Shown: one piece after another, positions 27,794 through 39,325 of the stretch
Layout: each line of letters starts with the position of its first letter
Position numbering within the stretch: position 1 is the first letter of the stretch
Assembly (NCBI RefSeq): GCF_963556105.2
Contig: NZ_OY829944.1
Span: 245,001 to 302,500 of the forward strand
Length of the DNA: 57,500 nucleotides
Origin: an uncultured Tolumonas sp.
Lineage (GTDB): Bacteria; Pseudomonadota; Gammaproteobacteria; Enterobacterales; Aeromonadaceae
Direction: 5' to 3'
Program-made: the position numbers and the translations under genes
Notes under the pieces: generated by a model
Told to the model about the DNA's origin: nothing
The model's input: the letters and a program-made list of their open reading frames with translations, nothing else
Databases searched by the model: none

Positions 27794-30232
27794 ATGCCGC
27801 ACACAGCAACAGGCCACCTTCCTGGACGTCAGGTACATAAATTTGGTGGTAGCAGCCTGGCTGATCCCAATTGTTATCGTCGGGTGGCTGGACTCATTGA
27901 GCAGGAATCGGACCCCCGTGCATTGATCGTGGTTTCTGCTGCGGGTAAAACCACTAATCGCTTATTGCAAATTCTAGAATTAAGCGAAGCGGGTGATGAT
28001 GCGGTTGTGGCGGCGATACAAGGTTTAAGAGCGTATCAGTTGGGCTTGATTGAAGGGGTTTTAGACGGCCCCGCACGTCAGGCATTATCCCTGCAGCTGA
28101 TGGAAGATATTGATACCATCGCGGGAGTCCTGAAAAAAAACTATGATCGTCATGAGCGCAATGGGATCTTGGCCAATGGTGAAGTATGGTCAGCCCGTCT
28201 GTTGGCGGCGTTATTGACGGAACGTGGTAATCAGGCGTCATGGCTGGATGCGCGTCGTTTCCTTTCTGCGGAAGAAGGCGCACTGGCTCGCGTTAATGAA
28301 GCATTATCACGGGAAAAACTACGCGAAGTATTAGCTGGCACCGGTGAACAACGGGTGGTCGTAACCGGTTTTATCGCTGCCGATAATGAAGGGCGGACAT
28401 TATTGCTGGGTCGTAATGGTTCTGATTACTCGGCGACCTTGCTAGGTGCTTTAGCTGAAGCGGAATCTACCGCCATTTGGAGTGATGTCGCGGGTGTTTA
28501 TTCCGCCGACCCGCGCTGTGTGAAAGATGCGAAGTTGCTTGAGCGTTTATCACTGGCAGAAGCTAATGAATTAGCGCGACTCGGGGCTCCGGTTTTACAT
28601 TCGCGAACCTTACAACCGTTAATGCACAGTCAGCAAAAACTGGTACTACGTTCGAGTTACGCGCCAACCGGTGGTGCTTCGCATATTTTACGCCGTAGAT
28701 CGCAGGTGAAAGGGGCGCGCATTGTCACCTCACTAGAGCAAATCGTACTGATTGAACTGCGTATTCAGCCTGATTGCGACTATGAGCAGACTGTTGCACG
28801 TCTCGAAGCGTTATTGGCTACACAGCAACTGTCTCCGTTGGTGAGCAAAAATCTGGCTGATCGCCGTATCGTCCGTTTAGCCTATACGCTGGAAATGGCG
28901 CCAGATGCCCATCAGTTCTTATTACAACAGCAAGAGCTCTCTGGCCTGAGAGATGTTGTGCGTCGTGACGGCTTCAGCCTGATCGGTCTGGTGGGAACCG
29001 GTGTTTGTGATAATGCTGAGCAGTGTCATCGTTTTTACCGGTTACTGGTCGACCAACCGCTGGAATTTATCTATACCGCGCCAGAAGGCTTAAGTCTGGT
29101 GGCAGTGGTGCGCGAAATTACGCTGGAACCACTCTTAATCGCTTTACACCATGCCATGTTTCAGCAGACCAAACGTGTTGGTCTGGTGGTATTAGGCAAA
29201 GGGAATATCGGTAGCCAGTGGTTAAAATTACTCGCGAAAGAGAAACACCATATTGAGCAGGCACACCAGCTGACACTGACTTTGTATGGCTTATTTGATT
29301 CGCGTGGCGGTGTGTTGTCTGAAGAAGGTTTAGATCCGCTGCAGGTGCTGGATAGCTTTGATCCTCAACCGGTGATCTGGGCGGAATTGCTGGTACAGCT
29401 GGAGCAACATCCGTTTGATGAACTGATTGTGCTCGATCTGACCGCCAGTGAAACAGTGAGTAGTTACTACCCGGAGTTTGCACAGATCGGTGCGCATTTG
29501 ATCACGGCGAATAAGTTTGCCGGCGCTGCGGAAAGTGCGTTTTATCAGCGTGTACGACAAAGCTTTGCTGAACATCAGGTGCAATGGCGTTATAACGCCA
29601 CCGTGGGTGCCGGTTTGCCAGTACAAGCTTGTATTCGCATGATGCTGGAGTCGGGCGATCGGGTGCATGGCATCTCGGGCATTTTTTCCGGTACGCTGAG
29701 TTGGTTATTCCAACAATATGATGGCTCGGTTTCATTTTCCGAACTGGTGGATCAAGCCTGGCAGCACGGTTTAACGGAGCCGGATCCGCGCGAAGATCTG
29801 ACCGGGCATGATGTGCGACGTAAGCTGCTGATCCTGGCTCGTGAAGCGGGGTTAGAGCTCGAACCGGAGCACATCTCATTACAAAGTCTGGTGCCGGCTG
29901 GTTTGGCTGAGATCCCACTGGAGAGCTTTTTTGAGCAATTGCCGGAATTAGACCATGCGGTGGAAACTGCGTTTGATGAAGCGCAGGCTCACGGTAAGGT
30001 GCTGCGTTATGTCGCTCGTTTAGACCGCGATGGTTCCGCACGGGTAGGGCTGGATATGCTAGCGGCGGATCATCCGTTTGCGAATTTGCGCCCTTGCGAC
30101 AATATTTTCTCGATAGAGACCGATTTCTATCGCACCAACCCGCTGATCTTGCAAGGGCCGGGGGCGGGGCGTGAAGTGACGGCGGCGGCGGTACAAGCCG
30201 ATCTATGGAAGATTTGCGCGACCTTAAAATAA
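27794..30232 (+). CDS. metL: bifunctional aspartate kinase II / homoserine dehydrogenase II
   Basis: An 812-aa fusion enzyme making the first and third steps from aspartate to homoserine, for methionine supply. The N-terminal aspartokinase domain starts VHKFGGSSLADPNCYRRV and includes LLGRNGSDYSATLLGAL; ACT-like regulatory repeats lie in the middle (~residues 310-460). The C-terminal homoserine dehydrogenase domain starts VGLVVLGKGNIGSQWL (~residue 463) and has GIFSGTLSWLF and LTEPDPREDLTGHDV. Length agrees with E. coli MetL (810). 58 bp after metB, so the pair is likely one MetJ-controlled operon. Confidence 0.97.
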   Translation: MPHTATGHLPGRQVHKFGGSSLADPNCYRRVAGLIEQESDPRALIVVSAAGKTTNRLLQILELSEAGDDAVVAAIQGLRAYQLGLIEGVLDGPARQALSLQLMEDIDTIAGVLKKNYDRHERNGILANGEVWSARLLAALLTERGNQASWLDARRFLSAEEGALARVNEALSREKLREVLAGTGEQRVVVTGFIAADNEGRTLLLGRNGSDYSATLLGALAEAESTAIWSDVAGVYSADPRCVKDAKLLERLSLAEANELARLGAPVLHSRTLQPLMHSQQKLVLRSSYAPTGGASHILRRRSQVKGARIVTSLEQIVLIELRIQPDCDYEQTVARLEALLATQQLSPLVSKNLADRRIVRLAYTLEMAPDAHQFLLQQQELSGLRDVVRRDGFSLIGLVGTGVCDNAEQCHRFYRLLVDQPLEFIYTAPEGLSLVAVVREITLEPLLIALHHAMFQQTKRVGLVVLGKGNIGSQWLKLLAKEKHHIEQAHQLTLTLYGLFDSRGGVLSEEGLDPLQVLDSFDPQPVIWAELLVQLEQHPFDELIVLDLTASETVSSYYPEFAQIGAHLITANKFAGAAESAFYQRVRQSFAEHQVQWRYNATVGAGLPVQACIRMMLESGDRVHGISGIFSGTLSWLFQQYDGSVSFSELVDQAWQHGLTEPDPREDLTGHDVRRKLLILAREAGLELEPEHISLQSLVPAGLAEIPLESFFEQLPELDHAVETAFDEAQAHGKVLRYVARLDRDGSARVGLDMLAADHPFANLRPCDNIFSIETDFYRTNPLILQGPGAGREVTAAAVQADLWKICATLK

Positions 30233-30233
30233 C

Positions 30234-30515
30234 TCAGTAGGCGCGGAAGGAACCGCGGTTCGCCGCGCCGCTCCCCATTTCATAAACTTCAATATAATCG
30301 ACACTGGCGGTACGTGGCCCTGATTTCAGCCATTCAATCAGCTTATCCACAGCTTTGCTGTCGCCTTGCGCCACCACTTCGACTGAGCCATCGACCAGAT
30401 TGGTGGCGTGGCCAGATAATCCTAAACGATGGGCTTCTTGTTGTGTGAAATAACGAAAACCAACACCTTGTACCATGCCGTATACCAGCACTTTTACACA
30501 CCGAGTTTGTGTCAT
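30234..30515 (-). CDS. acyP: acylphosphatase
   Basis: A 93-aa cytosolic enzyme hydrolysing acyl phosphates such as acetyl or carbamoyl phosphate. The catalytic Arg lies in the phosphate loop [11 protein letters not shown] and the conserved Asn in [14 protein letters not shown] 30515 ([13 protein letters not shown]) gives the family's normal size; an in-frame upstream extension of 45 codons is not conserved-looking. It ends 1 bp after the metL stop, tail to tail, and is divergent from mutM. Confidence 0.92.
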   Translation of the reverse strand: MTQTRCVKVLVYGMVQGVGFRYFTQQEAHRLGLSGHATNLVDGSVEVVAQGDSKAVDKLIEWLKSGPRTASVDYIEVYEMGSGAANRGSFRAY

Positions 30516-30674
30516 GCGCTTAGCCTCGTTTATGCAGCTCATTGCCTTAAACTTAGTCATAATGCACGAGTACGACAAGTATCTCAGGTTGTGAAAGCGA
30601 TCTGAATCGAGCTTTGCTGCGTATTGCACAAGATTAATTCGATCAATCAATTGCTTACCTGCTCAGGACGTATT

Positions 30675-32107
<1,433 letters not shown>

Positions 32108-32130
32108 TTAATATACCAAGGGGATAACGT

Positions 32131-32514
32131 ATGTCTGTGTTTTGGGGTGTAGTAGTTCGTTTATTGGTTGTTTCCTTACTGGCTCTGTCATTACCGACCA
32201 GAGCATCAATGATGTCCTCTCAGGAAACCATTCCGGTTCATCAACTGAGTGAACGTGCGCATGTCATGCAATTCCTGGCCCGAGCTGATGTAGCAAAACA
32301 GATTGCTGCGCAGGGTGTGGATGTGGCGCTGGTACAACAACGTGTGGCTGCGATGAGTGATGATGAAATCACTCAGTTATCCGGCAAGATTGATAAATTA
32401 CCAGCAGCCGGCTCAGATATTCTTGGGGCTGCGTTATTTGTATTTATCGTGTTACTGGTGACGGATATTTTAGGCTTAACAAAAGTATTCCCATTCACCC
32501 GTTCAGTTCGTTAA
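32131..32514 (+). CDS. PA2779-family small membrane protein
   Basis: A 127-aa protein resembling the uncharacterised PA2779 family. Visible parts: a signal peptide or N-terminal helix (residues ~5-25, ending LPTRAS), a charged, predicted helical middle (~residues 33-90), a short KLPAAGSD motif, and a hydrophobic C-terminal helix (ILGAALFVFIVLLVTDILG, ~residues 97-115) followed by TKVFPFTRSVR. AAGGGG is ~9 nt before the ATG. The stop is 3 bp before the start of a cysteine-peptidase-like lipoprotein, and this pairing is the family's usual context. Function unknown; it may be a partner or substrate of the peptidase. Confidence 0.8.
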   Translation: MSVFWGVVVRLLVVSLLALSLPTRASMMSSQETIPVHQLSERAHVMQFLARADVAKQIAAQGVDVALVQQRVAAMSDDEITQLSGKIDKLPAAGSDILGAALFVFIVLLVTDILGLTKVFPFTRSVR

Positions 32515-32517
32515 TAC

Positions 32518-33450
32518 ATGCATTTTCTAACGAAAGCCCACCTGTTACTGGTGGGCTGTTTATGGTTAGTCGGGTGTGCCAACCATTTCCCCGAAACCCA
32601 TTCTCCCGCTATTACCTCATCGAGCAAACAACTCGCCGTACCATTTATTGTGCAGGATGATGCCTATTGTGGCCCCTCGGCATTAGCCATGGTATTGGCG
32701 CAGCAAAACAAACCAGTGTCTGTTGCCTTATTAGCACAGGAAATGCTGTTACCTGCACGAGGTGGTGCATTACAGGCGGAACTGAAAGCCAGTGTCCGGC
32801 GGCAGGGTTATCTGGCGTATGAAACCGACCCCACACTACTGGCATTATTGACCGAAGTGAATGCAGGTCGTCCGGTGATTGTGTTATTGAATTTATCGTT
32901 TAACTGGTACCCGAAATGGCACTATGCCGTTGTGACCGGTTATGACCTGTCACGGCAGGAAATTATTGTGCATTCTGGGGCGCAGGCCAATCAGCACTGG
33001 TCACTGACGCAATTTGATAATCTCTGGCAACGTAGCCATCGGTGGGGCTTGCTGGTTTTAGCGCCATCTGTGTTGCCGCCAACATCTATGCAAGAAACTC
33101 GTTATCTGCAAAGCATTGTTGATCTGGAAAAGACTGCAGGTTTGGCTCGGGCACAATTAGCCTATCAGGCAACTTTGCAACGTTGGCCGAGTAATTTGAC
33201 GGCCTTGATTGGTCTGGGCAATGCCGCGTATCAACAACATGATCTGGCTTTGGCGCAACATTGGTTTCAGCTTGCCGCCAGTTATCATCCGAATTCCGCA
33301 GTGGCGGCCAATAATTACGCACAAACACTGCTAGATAACGGTGACCCAGCCAATGCATTTGTTTGGGCACAAAAAGCGGTGTTAGCCGATGGTGATGCCC
33401 CTGCGCGCGACACCTTGCAGCAGGTTTTACATGCATTACACGCGGAATAA
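32518..33450 (+). CDS. PA2778-family C39-like cysteine peptidase lipoprotein with TPRs
   Basis: A 310-aa predicted lipoprotein: signal peptide with lipobox LVGC (Cys20; a second LVGC ends at Cys14). A C39-like papain-fold domain follows, with DDAYCGPSALAMVL (Cys51) and WHYAVVTGY (His135), then VHSG. From about residue 190 to the end there are TPR-like helices (ALIGLGNAAYQQHDLALAQHWF, NNYAQTLLDNGDPANAFVWA, read in parts). C39-type peptidases usually cut leader peptides at double glycine, but this subgroup has no transporter fused and no known substrate. Starts 3 bp after the PA2779-like gene, clearly one operon. Confidence 0.82.
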   Translation: MHFLTKAHLLLVGCLWLVGCANHFPETHSPAITSSSKQLAVPFIVQDDAYCGPSALAMVLAQQNKPVSVALLAQEMLLPARGGALQAELKASVRRQGYLAYETDPTLLALLTEVNAGRPVIVLLNLSFNWYPKWHYAVVTGYDLSRQEIIVHSGAQANQHWSLTQFDNLWQRSHRWGLLVLAPSVLPPTSMQETRYLQSIVDLEKTAGLARAQLAYQATLQRWPSNLTALIGLGNAAYQQHDLALAQHWFQLAASYHPNSAVAANNYAQTLLDNGDPANAFVWAQKAVLADGDAPARDTLQQVLHALHAE

Positions 33451-33518
33451 TGGCGTCAGTTATGTCATCTGGCGCTGAAGCAGGTAAAATTGACGGATCA
33501 TTTCGCTGAGAACCCATC

Positions 33519-34238
33519 ATGACTGCTCCTCGTATTGTGAAGAGTGCCGGACAAATTTGTTGTTTTGACCCATTACTGGCGCCTGATTTCACCCCCGATT
33601 ATTTTTCGGCGGATTACTGGCAACAACAAAATGCCATTACCGGGCAGTCGCATGGGCGAGGCATCACCTGGTTTTTACAGCATGAGTCGGCGCATTGGGT
33701 TTTACGCCACTATTGGCGTGGTGGGCTGATTGGCCGCCATATCCCCGATCAGTTTTGTTATACCGGTCTGCGTTGCACACGCTCATTTGCTGAATTTTCA
33801 TTGTTACAAAAACTGGTGGACGATGAATTACCGGTGCCGCGTCCGGTTGCTGCGCGTATTGTGCGTCACGGTTGGCGCTATCAGGCTGACATTCTAATTG
33901 AACGCATTCCCAACGCAGAAGATCTGGTGCAATTACTGAAGCGTGAGCCGTTACCACGTGAAACATGGCAACAAATTGGGCAGGTATTGGCGCAGTTTCA
34001 CCAAGCCGGTGTTTATCATTCTGATCTGAATGCCCACAATATTTTGCGGGATAACGATGGCAAGATCTGGTTGATTGATTTTGATAAAGGCGCCATTCGT
34101 CATCCGGGGCGCTGGCAAGCGAAAAATCTGGCGCGCCTGTTACGTTCACTGCAAAAAGAGTCGGCGTTACATCCCCTGTTTCATTGGCAGATGGATGACT
34201 GGCAGCATCTGCTGGTGGCCTATCAGGCTTACCGTTGA
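33519..34238 (+). CDS. kdkA: 3-deoxy-D-manno-octulosonic acid (Kdo) kinase
   Basis: A 239-aa protein-kinase-fold enzyme that phosphorylates the 4-OH of the single Kdo on lipid A, in the inner-core LPS. RHYWRGGLIGRHIPD is the family's N-terminal glycine-rich region. The catalytic loop is YHSDLNAHNILRD (~residues 167-179) and the metal Asp is in WLIDFDKGAIRHPG. KdkA occurs in bacteria whose WaaA adds a single phosphorylated Kdo; waaA lies next door, convergent, with a 10-bp overlap of the 3' ends. Confidence 0.93.
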   Translation: MTAPRIVKSAGQICCFDPLLAPDFTPDYFSADYWQQQNAITGQSHGRGITWFLQHESAHWVLRHYWRGGLIGRHIPDQFCYTGLRCTRSFAEFSLLQKLVDDELPVPRPVAARIVRHGWRYQADILIERIPNAEDLVQLLKREPLPRETWQQIGQVLAQFHQAGVYHSDLNAHNILRDNDGKIWLIDFDKGAIRHPGRWQAKNLARLLRSLQKESALHPLFHWQMDDWQHLLVAYQAYR

Positions 34239-35500
34239 GGTAATGTCGCTAATACGGTATCAATTGCCGTCAAACTCTTTTCTAATGCGCCCTGATTGGC
34301 CGCAACCACATCAAAGGCGGCCATGCCCATGGTATGTCGCTGTTCTGACGAGCCGAGTAATTGCAGCACATGCATTGCCAACTCGGTCTCATCATGAATG
34401 ATCTGACAGGCCTTTTTGTCGACCAGTTGTCGGGTGATATCACTGAAGTTAAAGAAGTGTGGGCCAATCAACGTGGGTTTGGCCAGAGCGGCTGGTTCCA
34501 GCAGATTATGGCCGCCAACGGGCACTAAGCTGCCGCCCATGAAGGCAATATCGGCGATCTGAAAGAAATAGGCCATTTCGCCCATGCTATCACCCAGTAG
34601 AACCGATTCTTGTGCTGTGACTGAACGTGGTTCACTGCGTCGGCAGATGGCAAACCCTTGCTCCAGACATAATTTAGCCACATCAGTAAATCGCTCCGGA
34701 TGACGAGGAACCAGAATTAACAACGCTTCGGGTTGCTGCTTACAGATTTCCTGATGTGCCTGCAGAATAACTTCGTCTTCCCCTTTGTGTGTGCTAGCGG
34801 CGATCCAAACTGGGCGGTTTCCTAAACACTGGCGATATTGTTCACCTAACTCGATCTGTTTTTGATCCAATTGAATGTCAAATTTAATCGACCCCGTTAC
34901 TACGATCTGTTGTGGCGTTACACCCAGCCGTTTGAATCGCTCAGCATCGTCGCGATGCTGGCACAACAAAAGAGTTAGCGCTTGGCTCATTTGCCGGAAG
35001 AAGTGACGGATGCGTTGATAACGCTGACAAGATTTCTCCGACAGCCGGGCATTCAAGATCACCACAGGTATGTTTTGTTTACCACATCGTGCCAGCAGGT
35101 TTGGCCACAACTCGGTTTCCATGATCAGTAAAGCTTGTGGCTGGATCTGTTTGATAAAACGTTTTACTACGCCTGGGTAATCCAGCGGCGCGTAGCGATG
35201 CTCTACCAAATCACCTAAACGTGCTGCTTGATCGGCACCGGTGCGGGTGGTGGTGGTTAACACAATGGATAATTCCGGATGCCGTTGTTTGAGCGCTTTA
35301 ATCAGCGGCGTGACAGCAATGGTTTCCCCAACACTGACCGCGTGGATCCAGATTGGGGCCCGCTTATTGGGTGGGGCGACCCAGCCCAGATGTTCTTTCC
35401 AACGCGGACCAAAACCGGGTTTTCCATGACGAGGACGATAGAGCAGAAATAAGACCACCGGTGACAGTAAATAGATAAGCAAAGTATAAAATAAACGCAT
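34229..35500 (-). CDS. waaA: 3-deoxy-D-manno-octulosonic acid transferase (Kdo transferase)
   Basis: A 423-aa inner-membrane-associated glycosyltransferase that transfers Kdo to the lipid A precursor. An N-terminal membrane anchor (LLIYLLSPVVLFLLY) precedes IWIHAVSVGETIAVTPL, METELWPNLLARC, and the C-terminal half with VTGSIKFD, ILVPRHPERF and FMGGSLVPVGGHNLLEPA. ATG 35500 (MRLFYTLLIYLL) is chosen by alignment; an in-frame 45-codon extension is not convincing. With kdkA next to it, the product may act as a monofunctional enzyme adding one Kdo (inference). Confidence 0.94.
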   Translation of the reverse strand: MRLFYTLLIYLLSPVVLFLLYRPRHGKPGFGPRWKEHLGWVAPPNKRAPIWIHAVSVGETIAVTPLIKALKQRHPELSIVLTTTTRTGADQAARLGDLVEHRYAPLDYPGVVKRFIKQIQPQALLIMETELWPNLLARCGKQNIPVVILNARLSEKSCQRYQRIRHFFRQMSQALTLLLCQHRDDAERFKRLGVTPQQIVVTGSIKFDIQLDQKQIELGEQYRQCLGNRPVWIAASTHKGEDEVILQAHQEICKQQPEALLILVPRHPERFTDVAKLCLEQGFAICRRSEPRSVTAQESVLLGDSMGEMAYFFQIADIAFMGGSLVPVGGHNLLEPAALAKPTLIGPHFFNFSDITRQLVDKKACQIIHDETELAMHVLQLLGSSEQRHTMGMAAFDVVAANQGALEKSLTAIDTVLATLPQR

Positions 35501-35930
35501 ACATAGCGACCGGTAGGGATAAGGAGCGACAGTATCAGAAAAACCGATCATACAGGCAAGCGACGTTTGCTGGTGCAGTTGTTGTCTTATTGCGCCATTT
35601 TGAGGCAACGTAGCGAAAAAGAGCGTGATTGCCAAAAATATAGTCTGCTACGCAGATGGATATGTTGTTTTTGATTTTGGTGATTAAATCTGAATTATTT
35701 AAAATATGCAGTCATATAAACTGCTTTGGTTTGATATTTATATCTCTGGCTCTATTTTTGCTAGAAATGCCGGTGATCTGTGTTGTTATTATGCTGTCTG
35801 GTCATGGGATATTTTTCACTCCCACTCTTGTCTTTCGCCATACGGCAGTGATAGAAAGCGTTTAAAACTATTATAGTTGTAAAATGAAAGGCCCAAATGG
35901 ACTTGAAGTCCGATAATCGAGGGAATCCGC
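35501..35930. other. 430-bp gene-free, AT-rich region upstream of the liv operon
   Basis: It holds the waaA upstream region and the probable promoter and leader of the liv operon. A 69-codon hydrophobic ORF (35656-35865, +) lacks a ribosome site and family resemblance and is not called. AT-rich tracts and TTATAG/TATTAT-like hexamers are present near 35870, but I cannot fix a promoter with confidence. GGGA lies ~7 nt before the livK start. Confidence 0.5.
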
Positions 35931-37046
35931 ATGAAGAAAATGTCTAAACTGATCGTAGCTGCAGCTGTTTCTGCGGCGCTGTTCGGCACTGGTTCTGCAA
36001 TGGCTGAAGATACGATTAAAGTTGGTATTGCTGGTCCTGTGACTGGCCCTGTTGCGCAATATGGCGACATGGAATTTACCGGTGGTTTGATGGCTGTTGA
36101 GCAGATCAATGCTGCTGGTGGCATCAAAGGTAAAAAGCTGGAAGCGATCAAATATGATGACGCGTGTGATCCAAAACAAGCGGTCGCAGTAGCGAACAAA
36201 GTCGTGAATGATGGCGTTAAATTCGTTATCGGTCACCTGTGCTCTGACAGCACCCTGCCATCATCTGACGTGTACGAAGATGAAGGTATTCTGATGATCA
36301 CCCCAGCTGCAACTGCACCAAAAATCACTGAACGCGGTTACAATTTGGTGCTGCGGACTACCGGTCTGGACAGCGACCAAGGTCCAACCGCGGCTAACTA
36401 CATCACTTCTGTGATCAAGCCAAAAACTATCGCGGTTATCCACGATAAGAAACAATACGGTGAAGGCATTGCAACTTCAGTGCATGAAACGCTGAAGAAA
36501 AACGGCGCGAACGTCGTTGATTTCGAAGGTGTGACTGCTGGCGATAAAGATTTCTCTGCGTTGATCGCGAAACTGAAAAAACTGAATGTTGATTTCGTAT
36601 ATTACGGCGGTTACCACCCAGAACTGGGTTTGATCTTGCGTCAGTCAGCTGAAAAAGGCTTCACCGCTAAATTCATGGGTCCTGAAGGCGTCGGTAACAA
36701 AGACATTTCTGCGATTGCTGGTAAAGCGTCTGAAGGCATGTATGTCACCATGCTGAAAAAATACGACCAAGATCCAGCCAATGCTAAATTGGTTGATGCT
36801 TTCAAAGCGAAAAAACAAGATTACTCAGGTCCATTCGTATGGACTACTTACGCCGCTATTCAGGCTCTGAGCGCGGGTATTAACGCTGCCGGTGAAGAAC
36901 CTGCTGACGTTGCTAAATATCTGCGTGCTAACAAAGTGGACACCGTAATGGGCCCGCTGGAATGGTCGGCAACCGGTGATCTGAAAAACTTTAAATTTGG
37001 TGTCTATCAGTGGCACGCGGATGGTTCATCCAGCGTTCTGCAATAA
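35931..37046 (+). CDS. livK: branched-chain amino acid ABC transporter, periplasmic binding protein
   Basis: A 371-aa periplasmic binding protein (Peripla_BP_6) for leucine, isoleucine or valine. The signal peptide is residues ~1-25, with cleavage after GSAMA. The mature protein starts [24 protein letters not shown] and has [41 protein letters not shown] (read in parts) and the C-terminal [16 protein letters not shown]. All match E. coli LivK/LivJ closely; which paralog is not decidable. A terminator-like stem follows, then livHMGF, so the binding protein is probably made in excess over the membrane parts. Confidence 0.95.
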   Translation: MKKMSKLIVAAAVSAALFGTGSAMAEDTIKVGIAGPVTGPVAQYGDMEFTGGLMAVEQINAAGGIKGKKLEAIKYDDACDPKQAVAVANKVVNDGVKFVIGHLCSDSTLPSSDVYEDEGILMITPAATAPKITERGYNLVLRTTGLDSDQGPTAANYITSVIKPKTIAVIHDKKQYGEGIATSVHETLKKNGANVVDFEGVTAGDKDFSALIAKLKKLNVDFVYYGGYHPELGLILRQSAEKGFTAKFMGPEGVGNKDISAIAGKASEGMYVTMLKKYDQDPANAKLVDAFKAKKQDYSGPFVWTTYAAIQALSAGINAAGEEPADVAKYLRANKVDTVMGPLEWSATGDLKNFKFGVYQWHADGSSSVLQ

Positions 37047-37063
37047 CACCTGATAATCTAAAG

Positions 37064-37098
37064 AGCGGGGCCGTTTCTGACAGCCCTGCTTTTTATTT
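37064..37098 (+). terminator. leaky terminator/attenuator between livK and livH
   Basis: A stem AGCGGGGC/GCCCTGCT (one G-U pair, 11-nt loop) is followed by TTTTATTT, 18 nt after the livK stop. Such partial terminators after binding-protein genes commonly set a high ratio of binding protein to permease. Confidence 0.65.
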
Positions 37099-37166
37099 AT
37101 CGAGTCGCTCACTTTTTTTTCCGCGCTGATCCCCGTCCTTCGCGGATCACTCAGGAACAATGGTAT

Positions 37167-38081
37167 ATGTCTGAACAGATTTTTTACTTTATTCAGCAAT
37201 TGCTGAATGGCCTGACTATCGGCAGCACGTATGCACTGATAGCCATTGGTTATACGATGGTGTACGGCATCATCGGTATGATTAACTTCGCACACGGCGA
37301 AGTTTACATGATTGGGTCCTATATCGGATTCATGGTGATCACTGCATTAATGATGATGGGTATTGATAGCTCATTCTTGTTGATGGGATCCGCCTTTATC
37401 ATCTCTATTCTGATCACCAGCTGTTACGGCTGGAGTATTGAGCGTGTTGCTTATCGCCCGTTGCGCGGCAGTAACCGTCTGATCCCATTGATTTCCGCCA
37501 TCGGTATGTCGATCTTCCTGCAGAACGTCGTGCGTTTTGCGCAAGGTTCGCGTGATATCGCAATGCCAGCACTGGTGCAGGGTGGCGTTCAGTTTGGCTC
37601 TGCGATCAGCGTGTCATACATGCAGATCATCATCTTTGTCGTAACCTTTATCTCGATGTATGGCCTATCGCAGTTTATCTCTCGCTCCCGTATGGGGCGT
37701 GCGTGCCGTGCGTGTGCAGAAGATATCAAGATGGCGAATCTGCTGGGTATCGACACCAATAACGTGATTGCCCTGACTTTCGTTATCGGTGCGGCATTGG
37801 CCTCTATCGCTGGTATTCTGCTTGGTTTGTATTACGGCGTGATCAATCCATCACTTGGCTTTATGGCGGGTCTGAAAGCCTTCACCGCCGCGGTGCTGGG
37901 TGGTATCGGTTCTATCCCTGGCGCCATGATTGGTGGTTTGATTTTGGGCGTTACCGAAGCACTGACATCGGCTTACTTAAGTTCAGAGTATAAAGATGTG
38001 GTGGCGTTCTGTTTACTGATCACTATTTTGTTATTAATGCCAACCGGTATTCTGGGCCGTCCAGAGGTGGAAAAAGTATGA
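37167..38081 (+). CDS. livH: branched-chain amino acid ABC transporter permease LivH
   Basis: A 304-aa inner-membrane permease with about eight hydrophobic segments. The N-terminal [37 protein letters not shown], read in parts, and the cytoplasmic EAA-like loop [23 protein letters not shown] are typical of LivH. It starts 120 bp after livK and overlaps livM by 4 nt (ATGA). Confidence 0.96.
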   Translation: MSEQIFYFIQQLLNGLTIGSTYALIAIGYTMVYGIIGMINFAHGEVYMIGSYIGFMVITALMMMGIDSSFLLMGSAFIISILITSCYGWSIERVAYRPLRGSNRLIPLISAIGMSIFLQNVVRFAQGSRDIAMPALVQGGVQFGSAISVSYMQIIIFVVTFISMYGLSQFISRSRMGRACRACAEDIKMANLLGIDTNNVIALTFVIGAALASIAGILLGLYYGVINPSLGFMAGLKAFTAAVLGGIGSIPGAMIGGLILGVTEALTSAYLSSEYKDVVAFCLLITILLLMPTGILGRPEVEKV

Positions 38082-39325
38082 AGCATCTCAAACAAGCCTT
38101 TGTTGCTGCTTTGCTGACACTGATTTTATCCGTGTGGTTGTTCTGTTATCAGCTGCATACCGAAGGTGTCGGTATCACGGTAACCAGTCGGTTGCAGGAA
38201 AATGGCCTGCTGGTTGGACTGGCAGTGCTGATCGTCTTCCTGTTCCAACTGTTTCAGGATCAGATCGGCAGCGGTTTCGCTGCACTCAAAGAAAACATTC
38301 CGGTGTTATCTTTGCCAACCAACCGTTCTAATCCAAAACTGTATCGAACCCTGCAGCTCTGCTTACTGGTAGCCATCTTAGTGATTCCATGTTTTGGCTC
38401 CCGTAACTTGCTGGATCTGGGTACCTTGATCCTGATTTACGTGATGTTAGGTCTGGGTCTGAATATTCAGGTTGGTCTGGCAGGCCTGCTGGATCTCGGT
38501 TATGTCGGTTTTTATGCCATTGGCGCTTATACCTACGCGTTGCTGAACCAGTATTTAGGGCTTTCTTTCTGGGAAGCGCTGCCATTGGCTGGCGGTATGT
38601 CCGCACTGTTTGGTTTTGTGCTGGGGTTCCCGGTGTTGCGTCTGCGCGGTGACTATCTGGCGATCGTGACGTTAGGTTTTGGTGAAATCATCCGTATTTT
38701 GCTGAATAACTTAACCACCATCACTGGTGGCCCGAACGGTATTTCCAGTATTCCAAAACCATCACTGTTTGGTCTCGAGTTTTCGCGCCGAGCGGAAAAT
38801 GGTGGACAGACTTTCCACGAATTTTTCGGCATCCACTACGACGCTAACTACAAGATCATCTTCTTGTACGTCATGGCGGTATTGCTGGTGCTGTTTACGT
38901 TGTTCGTGATCAACCGTTTGTTGCGGATGCCACTGGGCCGTGCCTGGGAAGCGTTACGTGATGATGAAATTGCCTGTCGCTCGCTGGGTTTGAACCCAAC
39001 CGTGATCAAGCTGACGGCGTTTGCGATCGGTGCCGCATTCGCGGGTTTTGCCGGTAGTTTCTTTGCGGCGCGCCAGGGCTTTATCAGCCCGGAATCGTTC
39101 ACCTTTATGGAATCCGCGATCATTCTGGCCATTGTTGTGCTGGGTGGTATGGGGTCGCTGCGCGGGGTTGTTATTGCCGCGATCGTGATGACTGTATTAC
39201 AACAATCGCAGTTGTTCAGTGAATACCGGATGCTGATTTTCGGGATCTTGATGGTAGTAATGATGTTGTGGCGTCCACAGGGTCTGGTGCCTATGACTCG
39301 TCATCATGTGGAGTTGCCTAAATGA
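38078..39325 (+). CDS. livM: branched-chain amino acid ABC transporter permease LivM
   Basis: A 415-aa inner-membrane permease pairing with LivH. It carries the long N-terminal extension with an extra membrane segment seen in E. coli LivM (425 aa). The core motifs are [35 protein letters not shown] and the EAA-like loop [21 protein letters not shown], with [23 protein letters not shown]-type sequence after it. 4-nt overlaps with livH and livG indicate translational coupling. Confidence 0.96.
   Translation: MKHLKQAFVAALLTLILSVWLFCYQLHTEGVGITVTSRLQENGLLVGLAVLIVFLFQLFQDQIGSGFAALKENIPVLSLPTNRSNPKLYRTLQLCLLVAILVIPCFGSRNLLDLGTLILIYVMLGLGLNIQVGLAGLLDLGYVGFYAIGAYTYALLNQYLGLSFWEALPLAGGMSALFGFVLGFPVLRLRGDYLAIVTLGFGEIIRILLNNLTTITGGPNGISSIPKPSLFGLEFSRRAENGGQTFHEFFGIHYDANYKIIFLYVMAVLLVLFTLFVINRLLRMPLGRAWEALRDDEIACRSLGLNPTVIKLTAFAIGAAFAGFAGSFFAARQGFISPESFTFMESAIILAIVVLGGMGSLRGVVIAAIVMTVLQQSQLFSEYRMLIFGILMVVMMLWRPQGLVPMTRHHVELPK

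Noticed and set aside
35656-35865. 69-codon hydrophobic ORF upstream of livK
   Set aside because: No ribosome site, no family resemblance, and its composition follows the AT-rich intergenic DNA.
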